Notes: a model not told the origin generated them from the sequence alone. Positions 17,213-26,910 are shown, counted from the first letter of the stretch. The stretch: 64,000 nt of DNA from Comamonadaceae bacterium (GCA_013297875.1 JAAFIW010000009.1:1-64000), one strand, 5' to 3'. Made by a program: numbers and translations.

Positions 17213-17659
17213 TCAGCCGTCCAGGCTCAGGCACTCAATATCGGCCAGCGCCGGAAACTGCCGGTCGTTGCTGATCAGGCATTTGGCACCCGCCTCCAGG
17301 GCAGTAGCCAGTTGCAACGCGTCCATCATCTTCAGCCGATGGCGGGCCCGTAGATCGGCCGCACGCTCAAAGGCCCGGCGACTGTGGCTGATCAGTGTGA
17401 CCACGCCGTCTTCGATCAGCAGCTCGCGCACCGCCGCCACCGCCGCCGCGTCGTTGAGCTGTAAAGGTTTGACCAGCAGTTCAGCCAGCGTGGCATCGCC
17501 CGTGATGCCCATTACCTGACGGCGTGCACAGGCCTGCAGAAGATCGGCACAGACATCGGCGTACTGAGTGTGATTGCCCAACACGTAAATAAAGATGTTG
17601 GTGTCCAAGTAAATCGCTTGGCCAGCAAAACGGGCCGCGAAGGCGGTGGCGTCCAGCAT
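17213..17659 (-). CDS. PIN-domain toxin (second VapC-like gene)
   Basis: 148 residues. PIN acidic residues are seen in IYLDTNIFIYVLGN (Asp about 19), DATLAELLVKP, KMMDALQLATAL and LISNDRQF. The central DALQLATA motif is the classical VapC signature. It begins 6 bases after its antitoxin gene and ends 2 bases before recG, so recG is probably transcribed with it. Sequence similarity to the other PIN protein at 14387-14797 is low, so this is not a simple duplication. Confidence 0.87.
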   Translation of the reverse strand: MLDATAFAARFAGQAIYLDTNIFIYVLGNHTQYADVCADLLQACARRQVMGITGDATLAELLVKPLQLNDAAAVAAVRELLIEDGVVTLISHSRRAFERAADLRARHRLKMMDALQLATALEAGAKCLISNDRQFPALADIECLSLDG

Positions 17660-17665
17660 CAGCGC

Positions 17666-17914
17666 CTACCAGCTGTCGCGTTCATCACGCAGGTACTGAT
17701 TCATTGCCTCAGCGTCTTGACCGTAGACCGTGCCACAGGCACCCAAAAACCGGCGAATATCGGCCCGCTGACGCTGGGCCCGAGAGGGCACCAGCTGAAT
17801 CACACCATTGACGTAACTGACCTGCAAGACATCGTCGGTCTGCAACCCAGCTGCCGTAACAATGTCCGTCGGCAAGGTAATTTGGCGGCGGTCGCGCAGA
17901 TGAACAGAACCCAT
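17666..17914 (-). CDS. AbrB/MazE-type antitoxin (second VapB-like gene)
   Basis: 82 residues from the second ATG (17914), preferred because GAGGG lies 6 bases upstream; it lies directly against the first ATG at 17920. The DNA-binding beta-hairpin fold is suggested by VHLRDRRQITLPTDIVTAAG and DDVLQVSYVNGVIQL. The C-terminal charged helix (DAEAMNQYLRDERDSW) would contact the toxin. It heads the toxin-antitoxin-recG series. Confidence 0.82.
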   Translation of the reverse strand: MGSVHLRDRRQITLPTDIVTAAGLQTDDVLQVSYVNGVIQLVPSRAQRQRADIRRFLGACGTVYGQDAEAMNQYLRDERDSW

Positions 17915-17970
17915 GACCATCCCTCAAAAAATCAGATTTCAGCATTATCATCTGATTTCTGACAGTCTTC

Positions 17971-18147
17971 AACCCAGAATTTCCATTAGGGTTTGGATAG
18001 ACAACGGATGCAGTTGCGAGTCAGTTTTGGCCCGACTGAGGAGCCCATGGCTTGCGCCATGGGCGACGAAGAGGGGCGAAAATGGCCGCAAATGCGCCGT
18101 TGGAATCCAAACAGCACCGCAGGTGCGCCTAATGGAAAATCTGGGTT
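17971..18147. repeat. MITE-like element with terminal inverted repeats
   Basis: The 20-bp ends AACCCAGAATTTCCATTAGG and CCTAATGGAAAATCTGGGTT are inverted with one mismatch. Inner sequence is also partly palindromic (TTTGGAT near the left end with ATCCAAA near the right, and a CCCATGG/CCATGGG centre at 18043-18062). The 177-bp element has no frame of its own. It ends 6 bases before the queA start, so it holds most of that gene's leader. Confidence 0.8.
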
Positions 18148-18153
18148 CAACCC

Positions 18154-20408
<2,255 letters not shown>

Positions 20409-20444
20409 TGCCCCCGGCTTTTCGAATCCAGCAGCGGGAAAAAA

Positions 20445-20540
20445 GCAATGGGGGTCGGATCCCCATTCAGGACGCGGTCTGGGCCGACGCGCGACGAACC
20501 CATGCGAAATCGGGCTCTGACCGGCTCTGACCCCCATTGC
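20445..20540. repeat. REP-like inverted repeat after tgt
   Basis: The 12-bp ends GCAATGGGGGTC and GACCCCCATTGC are perfectly inverted, 96 bp overall, with an internal GGGGTCGGATCCCC palindrome. No frame inside. Confidence 0.75.
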
Positions 20541-20585
20541 GCGGTAGCCGGAGACTACTGCCTTCGCGATTCACAGCGCCTGAAC

Positions 20586-20620
20586 GCTACCAAAAGAGTA
20601 GCTGCTCGTGCTGTCTGGGC
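20586..20620 (+). repeat. Dispersed ~42-bp repeat, copy 7
   Basis: GCTACCAAAAGAGTAGCTGC then TCGTGCTGTCTGGGC, a degenerate copy in the intergenic stretch after tgt. Confidence 0.7.
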
Positions 20621-20976
20621 GTGCACGCGAATCATCTTTGACCTGAATTTCGTCACAAATCCGCGAAAACACGCCCTGTCAGACCCCTCCTCACTTAAAG
20701 TCGCTGCCATGGCCCTGGAAGCCACCAAGTCACCAGTTTGTTAGGCAGCGAGTCGCGGTCGACATTACGTTATGGAATTTGAGGCATTTCCAAAAGTTGG
20801 GAGCCTATCGCCACCAAATGGCGACGGTGGGCAGTCCCCGGCGTGGAGGCATCCACGTCGTCAGGCGGCAAAGACACGCGACGCAAACGCCGCGTCCCTC
20901 GTACCCGCCAAAGCACGGCCACTTTGTACAAGCGGTCGGGCAGCGCTGCTGCGACTGCGCCAACATGGGAAAAGCC

Positions 20977-21081
20977 ATGAAAGTGCAAATTGCAGTCCAG
21001 GTAGGCAAGAGCTTCAAGGTATCAGTGTCGATAGCGATATCCACAACACTGGTACTCACGGTTCTTGCGCTCCTGGTTTAG
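20977..21081 (+). CDS. Possible 34-residue membrane peptide
   Basis: The frame MKVQIAVQVGKSFKVSV followed by about 17 very hydrophobic residues (IAISTTLVLTVLALLV) would make a single membrane helix with a positive N-terminus. An ATG four codons upstream is also in frame. The stop at 21079-21081 is followed within 4 bases by a strong hairpin and a T-run, which is how short real genes end. No ribosome site is convincing and no homologue is known to me. The arrangement recalls small hydrophobic type I toxins, but this is speculative. Confidence 0.35.
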   Translation: MKVQIAVQVGKSFKVSVSIAISTTLVLTVLALLV

Positions 21082-21084
21082 TGT

Positions 21085-21122
21085 TTGGCGGGCGTCTCGC
21101 AAGAGCGCCCGCCAACTCTTTT
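21085..21122 (+). terminator. Hairpin terminator after the 34-residue frame
   Basis: The stem TTGGCGGGCG/CGCCCGCCAA, with further pairing around CGCA, is followed by CTCTTTT. Confidence 0.65.
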
Positions 21123-21205
21123 CTCTGGTTACTTCATTCCTTAACAGGCCGTTCCATCGGGTCACCTATGGCTCCCGCTGACCGGCGACGTTAGGAGGGT
21201 TGCAC

Positions 21206-21868
21206 GTGCAACCTCCAAAGAGCAATGTGTGCGTTATCTGCGGAACGCGTCCGGCTGTCACTGTGGATCACGTGCCGCCGAAGGGCTTCTTTAAGGGCGT
21301 TGTCAACGCCCAACTTCGCACTGTTCCTGCGTGTTGGGACTGTAACAACGGTGCGTCATCTGATGACGAAGATGTGCGCTTCTTCATCAGCGCCCAGATC
21401 GGCAAGCAAAATCCCGCGAGCAAACAGTTGTGGGAAAACGGCGCCCACAAGTCGATTCTCAGGAAGAAGACGCTTCGCGAAGCGTTTGTTGCGAACGCGC
21501 GGGAAGTTGCAGTAGTGGGGGCTGATGGCTCACAAACCATGCGAATCGCGTTTCACATCCCGGTCTTCACCTATCAGCGTGTGCTCGCACGGACAACGCG
21601 GGGCCTGTATTTCTTCCACTGCGGTCGCGTCCTCCCTGCATCAATCCGCGTGAACGCCATCATGTTGACCGGTACCCCGAATATGGAGACGGAGGAAATC
21701 AGAATGCTGAATTTCGAAAATATTGGCAATGGAGCATGCATTTACCGCTACGGCATCCTGCCCGATGACCCTGACAGCAGTCTCTGGATCTACGAGTTTC
21801 ATCACGCACATTGGGCAATGGTTACTACGGGAGCAGCGAGTGCAGCGCAAACGCTACTAATTCAATAG
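21206..21868 (+). CDS. HNH-type (zinc-finger) nuclease-like protein
   Basis: 220 residues from a GTG at 21206, preferred because AGGAGG lies 7 bases upstream; a TTG at 21200 is too close. The N-terminus has the two Cys pairs and His of an HNH/treble-clef fold: CVICGTRPAVTVDHVPPKGFF, then about 20 residues on PACWDCNNG. The remaining 150 residues, without recognisable motifs, include a Phe/Tyr-rich segment (FTYQRVLARTTRGLYFFHCG). It stands alone without an obvious partner. The TAG stop lies inside a dispersed repeat (21853-21894). Could be a solitary restriction, homing or defence nuclease; catalytic activity is not assured. Confidence 0.7.
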   Translation: MQPPKSNVCVICGTRPAVTVDHVPPKGFFKGVVNAQLRTVPACWDCNNGASSDDEDVRFFISAQIGKQNPASKQLWENGAHKSILRKKTLREAFVANAREVAVVGADGSQTMRIAFHIPVFTYQRVLARTTRGLYFFHCGRVLPASIRVNAIMLTGTPNMETEEIRMLNFENIGNGACIYRYGILPDDPDSSLWIYEFHHAHWAMVTTGAASAAQTLLIQ

Positions 21869-21894
21869 CTTCTCCAGCAGTATCTACAAGGCCT
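21853..21894 (+). repeat. Dispersed ~42-bp repeat, copy 8, supplying a stop codon
   Basis: GCTACTAATTCAATAGCTTC then TCCAGCAGTATCTACAAGGC. The TAG of TAGC ends the HNH gene. Confidence 0.85.
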
Positions 21895-22717
21895 ATAGCC
21901 TCAAAACACTCATATTCCCCGCCAACCCTGCCCGCTGCAGCCACACAAACACCGAATCCACCGTCACCGTCTCAATGCGGTCTGAAAAGCGTTTGCTGTC
22001 GGGGTGGTCGTCAAAGGCCACGTTGGCTGCGCTGACCCGGCCACCCAGGCGGGTGAGTGCACCTATCGTCAGCGTGGTGGGTTGATAGCCCTTGAGTTGC
22101 AGCCAGGCCTGGGCGCGCTCGCGGCTCAGCGCATCGCTGTCCATCGCCAGCGCCAGGGTTTCAATTACCCACTGGTTGGACTGCTGGTACTTTTGGGCCC
22201 AGGGGTAGCTGACGATGCTGTAGCGCCGCTGGTGCAGCGCGGCTACTTTGCTGCTGTCGGCCAGCAAGGCCTGCACTTTGGCTTGTACCTCGGGGGTGGG
22301 CACCACCCAGGCCGTTTCAAAGCGCCACGGGTCATCTAAAAAGAATTCGCCCAGACCTTGTTTGTACAGCGACGCGGTGGACGTGCCGCACTGGTTGAGT
22401 TTGTGCACCACGTGCCAGACGGGAATGGTTTTGCCGTCTACCGTGGCGTTTTGCCGCACGGCAAACGCCAGGTGCGACCACTTCAAACCGTATTTGGAGA
22501 GGTCTTGCCCGGCGCGGGCCAGCAGCACGGCTTGGGTGCCGTTTTTGGCGTGTTCGGCATCCAGCGCGGCGGCGGTGCGTTCGGCCAGCACCAGGCCGTT
22601 TTGCACGGCCTGGGCGCTGGGTTTTTTGGCTTCGCAGGAGCGGCCGGCGTAGACGGCCGGGGCAAGTAGCAACCCGGCCAGTGCTGCTGCAATGGCCAAT
22701 TTTGCAATGATTTTCAT
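21893..22717 (-). CDS. DUF2145-type exported protein
   Basis: 274 residues with a Sec signal peptide (MKIIAKLAIAAALAGLLLAPAVYA, cleavage likely before GRSCEAK). The mature part fits DUF2145 as I remember it: an N-terminal G-x-S-C-E, LSKYGLKWSHLAFAV and WHVVHKLNQCGT, two of which hold Cys that may pair. It is the last gene of a three-gene minus-strand operon and is followed by convergent dispersed-repeat sequence. Periplasmic or secreted; function unknown. Confidence 0.8.
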   Translation of the reverse strand: MKIIAKLAIAAALAGLLLAPAVYAGRSCEAKKPSAQAVQNGLVLAERTAAALDAEHAKNGTQAVLLARAGQDLSKYGLKWSHLAFAVRQNATVDGKTIPVWHVVHKLNQCGTSTASLYKQGLGEFFLDDPWRFETAWVVPTPEVQAKVQALLADSSKVAALHQRRYSIVSYPWAQKYQQSNQWVIETLALAMDSDALSRERAQAWLQLKGYQPTTLTIGALTRLGGRVSAANVAFDDHPDSKRFSDRIETVTVDSVFVWLQRAGLAGNMSVLRL

Positions 22718-22735
22718 AGCGGCTTGTGCAGGCGC

Positions 22736-23194
22736 TTACTGGGCTATCCGCTCGTTGTGCAGCAAAGCGCGGCCCAGTGCATTGGGCACAAAAGCAATGG
22801 CCTCACCGGCCGCTGACAGCACCGTGCCCGCACCAATCACGCTCACCGTGACCAGGGTGCCCACCGCCCACGAAGCGCCCACTACCGAGCTAGCCAACAC
22901 CTCCACACTCACCCGCGCGCCGTCAGACGCCCGCTCCAGCACATACACCGTGCCACGCGCCGTAACTTCCACGGTTTTGATCACCAGCACGGCACCGGCG
23001 GTCGACAGCATCACCGGCGCGGTCACCACCGCCCCTGCGGCGGCGCTGGCGCCCACCACCACCGAGGCCACGGGTAGGGCCGAGATCGCGCTCAAAGTGG
23101 ACAGATCAGACTGTGCTTTTGCATCAAAAGCGGCACCAGCCCAGAGAAATGCTGCTGAAGCAGCTATACAAAACGTAGCAATTCGATTCTTCAT
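22736..23194 (-). CDS. Exported Ala/Val-rich hypothetical protein
   Basis: 152 residues from the ATG at 23194, which has AAAGGAG upstream. The signal peptide (MKNRIATFCIAASAAFLWAG, cleaved after DAKA) is largely encoded by a dispersed repeat (23138-23179). The mature part is rich in Ala, Val, Gly and Ser, with long non-polar runs such as VVVGASAAAGAVVTAPVMLS, suggesting membrane association or beta structure. It lies 18 bases before the DUF2145 gene and 32 after the YiaA-like gene, so the three probably act together. No family recognised. Confidence 0.7.
   Translation of the reverse strand: MKNRIATFCIAASAAFLWAGAAFDAKAQSDLSTLSAISALPVASVVVGASAAAGAVVTAPVMLSTAGAVLVIKTVEVTARGTVYVLERASDGARVSVEVLASSVVGASWAVGTLVTVSVIGAGTVLSAAGEAIAFVPNALGRALLHNERIAQ
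23138..23179 (-). repeat. Dispersed ~42-bp repeat, copy 9, coding for a signal peptide core
   Basis: Minus strand GCTACGTTTTGTATAGCTGC then TTCAGCAGCATTTCTCTGGG. In frame it encodes ATFCIAASAAFLWA. Confidence 0.85.
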
Positions 23195-23226
23195 CACATC
23201 ACTCCTTTGACGGTGTGGCAGAACGT

Positions 23227-23691
23227 TCAAGCTTCTTCAGCGCCACGCGACATGCGGCCCTGCCGGTGCGCTTCGGCCAAATCGGCCTCATGCTTGTCGC
23301 GCAGTGTTTTGGCCAGCGTGAAGGTGCAGGTAATCAGATATAGCCAGCTCACGCCCAGAAATGCCTGGTAGGTCTCATTGATCTCCATGCGCCACAAGCC
23401 CCAGCCGGTCAGCGCCATCGCCAGGAAAAAACTGGTCCACACCACCAAGCCAAACATCGGCGTGTCAGCCTGCTTGCCGGACGCTTTAGCCTTTTCACCA
23501 TCGCGAATGAACTTGGCCAGCACGAAAGCGGCCGTCATGCAAAAAAAGTAACCCATGATCATGAACGCGCGATCCAAGTCTTTGCCTGGCAGGTAGGCGA
23601 GCCCCACACCGCATAAAAACACGGCAATGCCAAAGGAAATCCACACCTGCATTTGCCAGGCTTTGGAGTCGCGGTGAATCAGGGTCTGCAT
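23227..23691 (-). CDS. YiaA/YiaB-like inner-membrane protein
   Basis: 154 residues from the ATG at 23691. There are four hydrophobic helices arranged as two similar pairs: VWISFGIAVFLCGVGLAYLP, AFMIMGYFFCMTAAFVLA, VVWTSFFLAMALTGWGLW and FLGVSWLYLITCTFTLAKTL. Each pair ends in a K-x-I/L-R-D motif, which is the YiaA/B two-helix repeat. The charged tail faces the cytoplasm. First gene of the operon with the next two exported proteins. Function of the family is unknown. Confidence 0.8.
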   Translation of the reverse strand: MQTLIHRDSKAWQMQVWISFGIAVFLCGVGLAYLPGKDLDRAFMIMGYFFCMTAAFVLAKFIRDGEKAKASGKQADTPMFGLVVWTSFFLAMALTGWGLWRMEINETYQAFLGVSWLYLITCTFTLAKTLRDKHEADLAEAHRQGRMSRGAEEA

Positions 23692-23847
23692 AAAAGGCCT
23701 TTCGGTTGTTGAACAGGGTTGCAGTGTCGGCTGGGCGGATTCAGATATGTGGCCCTGAATGCGTTCGGCGCATGTTTTGCTACGGTGAGTCTTATTAAAC
23801 GATACCCGGGGCTGGTTTGACACCCGGCTTCACCCACAGGAAAACAC

Positions 23848-24819
23848 TCACGTCACCGTGATTTTCGCCGCCTTGATCAAGCGGCCCCAGCGGCTGACCT
23901 CGGTTTGCAAAAAGGCGGCGAACTCGCCTTCGCCTTTGGGCGAGACTTTGAAACCCTGGGCGCTGGCGCGGTCTTCCACCTCGCGGCTGTACATCACCTT
24001 GATGATCTCGCGCGCATATTTGTCCACGATGGCGTCCGGCGTTTTGGCCTGCACCATTGCCGCTGTCCAGTTCTCCACAAACAGGCCAGGCATGCCCGAC
24101 TCCAGTGCAGTGGGCACGTCGGGCAACAGCGGGCTGCGGGCAAAGCTGCAAATGGCCAGTGCGCGCAGCTTGCCGCCTTTCACATGCGCAATCGACTCGG
24201 GGAAGTTGGAAAAAATCACATCCAGCTGCCCGCCAATCAGATCCGTCATCGACGGTGCACCGCCTCGGTAGGGAATGTGGGCAATTTTTGACTTGTTCAA
24301 CTCGTTGAACAAAGCCATGGTCAGGTGTGGCGGCGTACCGTTACCACTGCTGCCCGCGTTCAGCGGCTTGGTTTTTGATGCCGCCATCAAATCTTTAAAA
24401 CTCGCAATCGGGCTGTTGGCCGGCACCACCACCAGCATCGGCGAGCCCGCCAACAAGGCCACCGGCCGCAGGTCTTTGGTAAAGCTGTAAGGCGCATTGG
24501 GAAACAGGCTCACATTGGCCGCATGCGCCAGCGTGATCGCCAGAATCTGCGAGCCATCCGCCGGCCCCTTGGCCACCTGCTCCGCACCAATCTGCCCGTT
24601 TCCACCGGCCTTGTTTTCCACCACAAACGGCGTCTTCCAGGCCTGCGACAGTTGCTGCGCCACCGCCCGCGCCATCACATCCGTGAGCCCGCCCGGCGGA
24701 AACGGCACGATGTATTTCAAGGTGGTGCCCGGCTTGGGAAAATCCTGCGCCCAGGTGGGCGGGCTCACCAGGCCGGTGGCTGCGGCCAAGCCAGATAAAA
24801 CCAGGTCACGTCTTTGCAT
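23848..24819 (-). CDS. Bug/TctC-family tripartite tricarboxylate-type solute-binding protein
   Basis: 323 residues with a signal peptide (MQRRDLVLSGLAAATGLVSPPTWA). The Bug fold signatures are present: VPFPPGGLTDVMAR near residue 40, VVENKAGGNGQIGAEQVAKG, and IPYRGGAPSMTDLIGGQLD near residue 185. It binds a small carboxylate or similar ligand in the periplasm. No membrane TctA/TctB genes are adjacent, which is usual for orphan Bug proteins in Burkholderiales. The ligand cannot be told from sequence. Confidence 0.9.
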   Translation of the reverse strand: MQRRDLVLSGLAAATGLVSPPTWAQDFPKPGTTLKYIVPFPPGGLTDVMARAVAQQLSQAWKTPFVVENKAGGNGQIGAEQVAKGPADGSQILAITLAHAANVSLFPNAPYSFTKDLRPVALLAGSPMLVVVPANSPIASFKDLMAASKTKPLNAGSSGNGTPPHLTMALFNELNKSKIAHIPYRGGAPSMTDLIGGQLDVIFSNFPESIAHVKGGKLRALAICSFARSPLLPDVPTALESGMPGLFVENWTAAMVQAKTPDAIVDKYAREIIKVMYSREVEDRASAQGFKVSPKGEGEFAAFLQTEVSRWGRLIKAAKITVT

Positions 24820-24845
24820 GGGGACTCCTTGAGGGGGATTGAATT

Positions 24846-24888
24846 ACTACGATTTTAATAGCTGATTGAGCAATGAATTCATGGGCTG
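24846..24888 (+). repeat. Dispersed ~42-bp repeat, copy 10
   Basis: CTACGATTTTAATAGCTGAT then TGAGCAATGAATTCATGGGC, in the divergent spacer between the Bug and Fic genes. Confidence 0.85.
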
Positions 24889-25030
24889 GGGATGGGTTTC
24901 GTTGCTAAACCGGAGGAATCGATATGCGCACATCGGGCGATGCCGGAAACCACAAAGGCACCCATTCACATCCAAAACATCGAACGGATGGGTCTGATTA
25001 AATGGGCGTAATTGGGTGTAGTATTGGTTG

Positions 25031-26080
25031 ATGTTTCAACTGAGCACCTTGCGTATCACGCCCGAAATCCTCAATTCGGTCGCAAGAATAGACGAGTTCA
25101 AGGGCACATGGCGTGCATTGGGCGCTTTGGCACCTGACCGGCTGTATGCGCTACGCCGGGTGGCCACCATCGAAAGCATTGGTTCGTCCACCCGCATTGA
25201 AGGCAGCAAGCTGTCGGACCGTGAAGTGGAGAAACTCTTGTCGGGCTTGGTCTTGCAAACCTTCGCAACACGGGACGAGCAGGAGGTGGCGGGATACGCC
25301 CAGGTGATGGATTTGGTGTTCAGCGCCTGGAAAGACATCCTTTTCAACGAAAACCACATCAAGCAGCTACACCAAACCCTGCTACACCACAGCGACAAAG
25401 ACGCGTGGCATCGCGGGCAATACAAAACCAACAGCAATAGCGTGGCCGCATTTGCCGAAGACGGTGCACAAATTGCAGTGGTGTTTGAAACAGCCACGCC
25501 GTTTGACACGCCCCGTTTGATGACTGAGTTGGTCACCTGGGTGAATGCGCAGCGTGAGGCTGCCCAACTGCACCCGCTGTTGGTCGTTGCGATTTTTGTG
25601 GTGGTTTTTCTGGAAATTCATCCGTTCCAGGACGGCAACGGCCGCCTCAGCCGTGTGCTGACCACCTTGCTGTTGCTGCAGGCGGGCTACGCCTATGTGC
25701 CCTATAGCTCCCTGGAAAGCGTGATCGAGCTGAACAAGGAAAGCTACTACCTGGCCCTGCGTCAAACCCAGGGCACCATTCGAACCCCAGCGCCCAGCTG
25801 GCAACCTTGGCTGGCGTTCTTCTTGCGTTCCCTGGTCGAGCAGGTGCGAAGACTGCAAAAAAAAGTGGAGCGAGAAAAAATCGTGCTGGCCAACTTGCCA
25901 GAACTGTCCTTGCAGATCGTCGAATTTGCAGGCGAGCATGGACGCATCACCATTGGCGACGCCATCAAACTCACCGGTGTGAGCCGGAACACGTTGAAGC
26001 AGCATTTCCGAAATCTGGTTGCCAACGGGCAACTGCAGCAGCACGGAAGTGGGCGCGGCGTCTGGTACAGCTTGCAGTGA
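25031..26080 (+). CDS. Fic-family AMP-transferase with N-terminal inhibitory motif
   Basis: 349 residues from the ATG at 25031. The catalytic loop HPFQDGNGRLSR (residues 197-208) matches HxFx(D/E)GNGRxxR, so the enzyme should transfer AMP to hydroxyl groups of target proteins. The inhibitory helix SSTRIEGS (residues 52-59) carries the Glu that blocks ATP binding, making this a class II, self-contained Fic. The C-terminal 75 residues form a winged helix-turn-helix (GRITIGDAIKLTGVSRNTLK), often seen in such proteins. No separate antitoxin is needed. No clear ribosome site is seen. Confidence 0.9.
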   Translation: MFQLSTLRITPEILNSVARIDEFKGTWRALGALAPDRLYALRRVATIESIGSSTRIEGSKLSDREVEKLLSGLVLQTFATRDEQEVAGYAQVMDLVFSAWKDILFNENHIKQLHQTLLHHSDKDAWHRGQYKTNSNSVAAFAEDGAQIAVVFETATPFDTPRLMTELVTWVNAQREAAQLHPLLVVAIFVVVFLEIHPFQDGNGRLSRVLTTLLLLQAGYAYVPYSSLESVIELNKESYYLALRQTQGTIRTPAPSWQPWLAFFLRSLVEQVRRLQKKVEREKIVLANLPELSLQIVEFAGEHGRITIGDAIKLTGVSRNTLKQHFRNLVANGQLQQHGSGRGVWYSLQ

Positions 26081-26135
26081 GTCAGAACTCGGCTACTAGG
26101 GGTAGAACTTGACACCATTTTGGTGTGCTTTGAAC

Positions 26136-26176
26136 ACTACTGGATTGATAGCTGCTCGAGCAATGAATTCCTGGGA
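26136..26176 (+). repeat. Dispersed ~42-bp repeat, copy 11
   Basis: CTACTGGATTGATAGCTGCT then CGAGCAATGAATTCCTGGGA. Lies about 20 bp before the YhaV-like frame, where the missing N-terminus would be encoded. Confidence 0.85.
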
Positions 26177-26197
26177 TAAGGTCGGATTTCATCAAAA

Positions 26198-26650
26198 ATG
26201 AGCGATGAAAGCGAGGCACCCCAAGACTACAAATCCAAAAAACCCAGCAAACGCCTGGCCGCCATCGAAGCTCTGGCCTTTGGCATCATTCCCCAAGACC
26301 CCAGCCGCGACGAATACCGCCAGGGCCAAACCCTGGGCCCGGCCTACAAACGCTGGTTTCGCGCCAAGTTCTTCCAGCAATACCGCCTGTTCTTCCGCTA
26401 CCACGCCGCCAGCAAAATCATTGTGTACGCGTGGGTGAATGACGAAGACAGTTTGCGCGGGTACGGGAGCGGGGACGACGCGTACCGCGCGTTCGGGAAA
26501 ATGCTGAAGGCGGGGAATCCGCCGGATGATTTGGGAGGGGTTGGTTGGGCAAATCAAACAGTAAGGTTATTAAAAAAAAGCCACCGAATTGTGGCCACTC
26601 GAAGTGGCCACAATTCACGTTTAGGTTTTTACTTGGTCCAAAGATCCTGA
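26198..26650 (+). pseudogene. YhaV-type ribonuclease toxin, damaged and without its PrlF antitoxin
   Basis: The core YRLFFRYHAASKIIVYAWVN and the following D-x-L-R-x-Y-G and GNPPDD motifs identify YhaV, the toxin of the PrlF-YhaV pair. The expected N-terminal 35-40 residues of the family are absent, and a dispersed repeat sits right there. The last 35 codons run through a terminator hairpin (26586-26616) and 22 bases into the gene on the other strand, so the natural C-terminus is lost too. No PrlF-like antitoxin precedes it. Probably a decayed remnant; activity is unlikely but untested. Confidence 0.7.
26572..26616 (-). terminator. Strong intrinsic terminator of the SinR-like/DUF2188 operon
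   Basis: On the minus strand a 14-bp perfect stem (GAATTGTGGCCACT/AGTGGCCACAATTC) with loop TCG is followed by GGTGGC and eight T, 13 bases after the SinR-like stop. Confidence 0.85.
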
Positions 26651-26910
26651 ATATGTTTTGCCACATCAGGACTTAGTCCTTGCCAAGCAGCGACGTTGCG
26701 CGTTGTATCGATAACAATCAAGCTATCGTTTTGATCCATCGCTGGCCTAATGCGCTGAACCGCTTGCTCGGCGCTAAGTGTGGACTTAACGTACCAGAGT
26801 GATTTCTGCACTTTTGCCCAAATTCCGATCGATTTGATTGCATTGATAACGGCTGCGTAGTTCTGGCCGGGATCGTTGAGGTCGTAAGAAACGAATAGGT
26901 TGTTACTCAT
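26629..26910 (-). CDS. Cas2/VapD-fold small protein (SinR-like family)
   Basis: 93 residues: MSNNLFVSYDLNDPGQNY, then IKSIGIWAKVQKSLWYVKS and NDSLIVIDTTRNVAAW. The strand-helix-strand with F-x-S-Y-D at the N-terminus matches the ferredoxin-like fold shared by Cas2 and VapD nucleases. Databases often call this family SinR-like; I recall close relatives of the same size. It starts 8 bases after the DUF2188 gene and ends at a strong terminator, so the pair is a compact unit. No CRISPR array or other cas gene is near. RNase activity is possible but the catalytic Asp would need testing. Confidence 0.75.
   Translation of the reverse strand: MSNNLFVSYDLNDPGQNYAAVINAIKSIGIWAKVQKSLWYVKSTLSAEQAVQRIRPAMDQNDSLIVIDTTRNVAAWQGLSPDVAKHIQDLWTK

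Larger units (their letters stand above)
20409..21205. other. Long intergenic stretch between tgt and the HNH gene
   Basis: It holds the REP-like element at 20445, one dispersed repeat at 20586, a possible 34-residue gene at 20977-21081 and a hairpin terminator at 21085-21122. Between 20630 and 20960 I see no convincing gene. GTTAGG words at about 20740 and 21190 recall integron attC ends, but matching partner boxes are weak. Confidence 0.6.

Noticed and set aside
21126-21196. Integron attC site before the HNH gene
   Set aside because: GTTAGGA and CCTTAAC only partly match the R' and R'' boxes, the arms pair poorly, and no integrase or second clear site is present.
26629-26910. CRISPR-associated Cas2 and a CRISPR locus
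   Set aside because: The fold resembles Cas2, but there is no repeat-spacer array and no cas1 or effector gene. The sequence fits the SinR-like family better.
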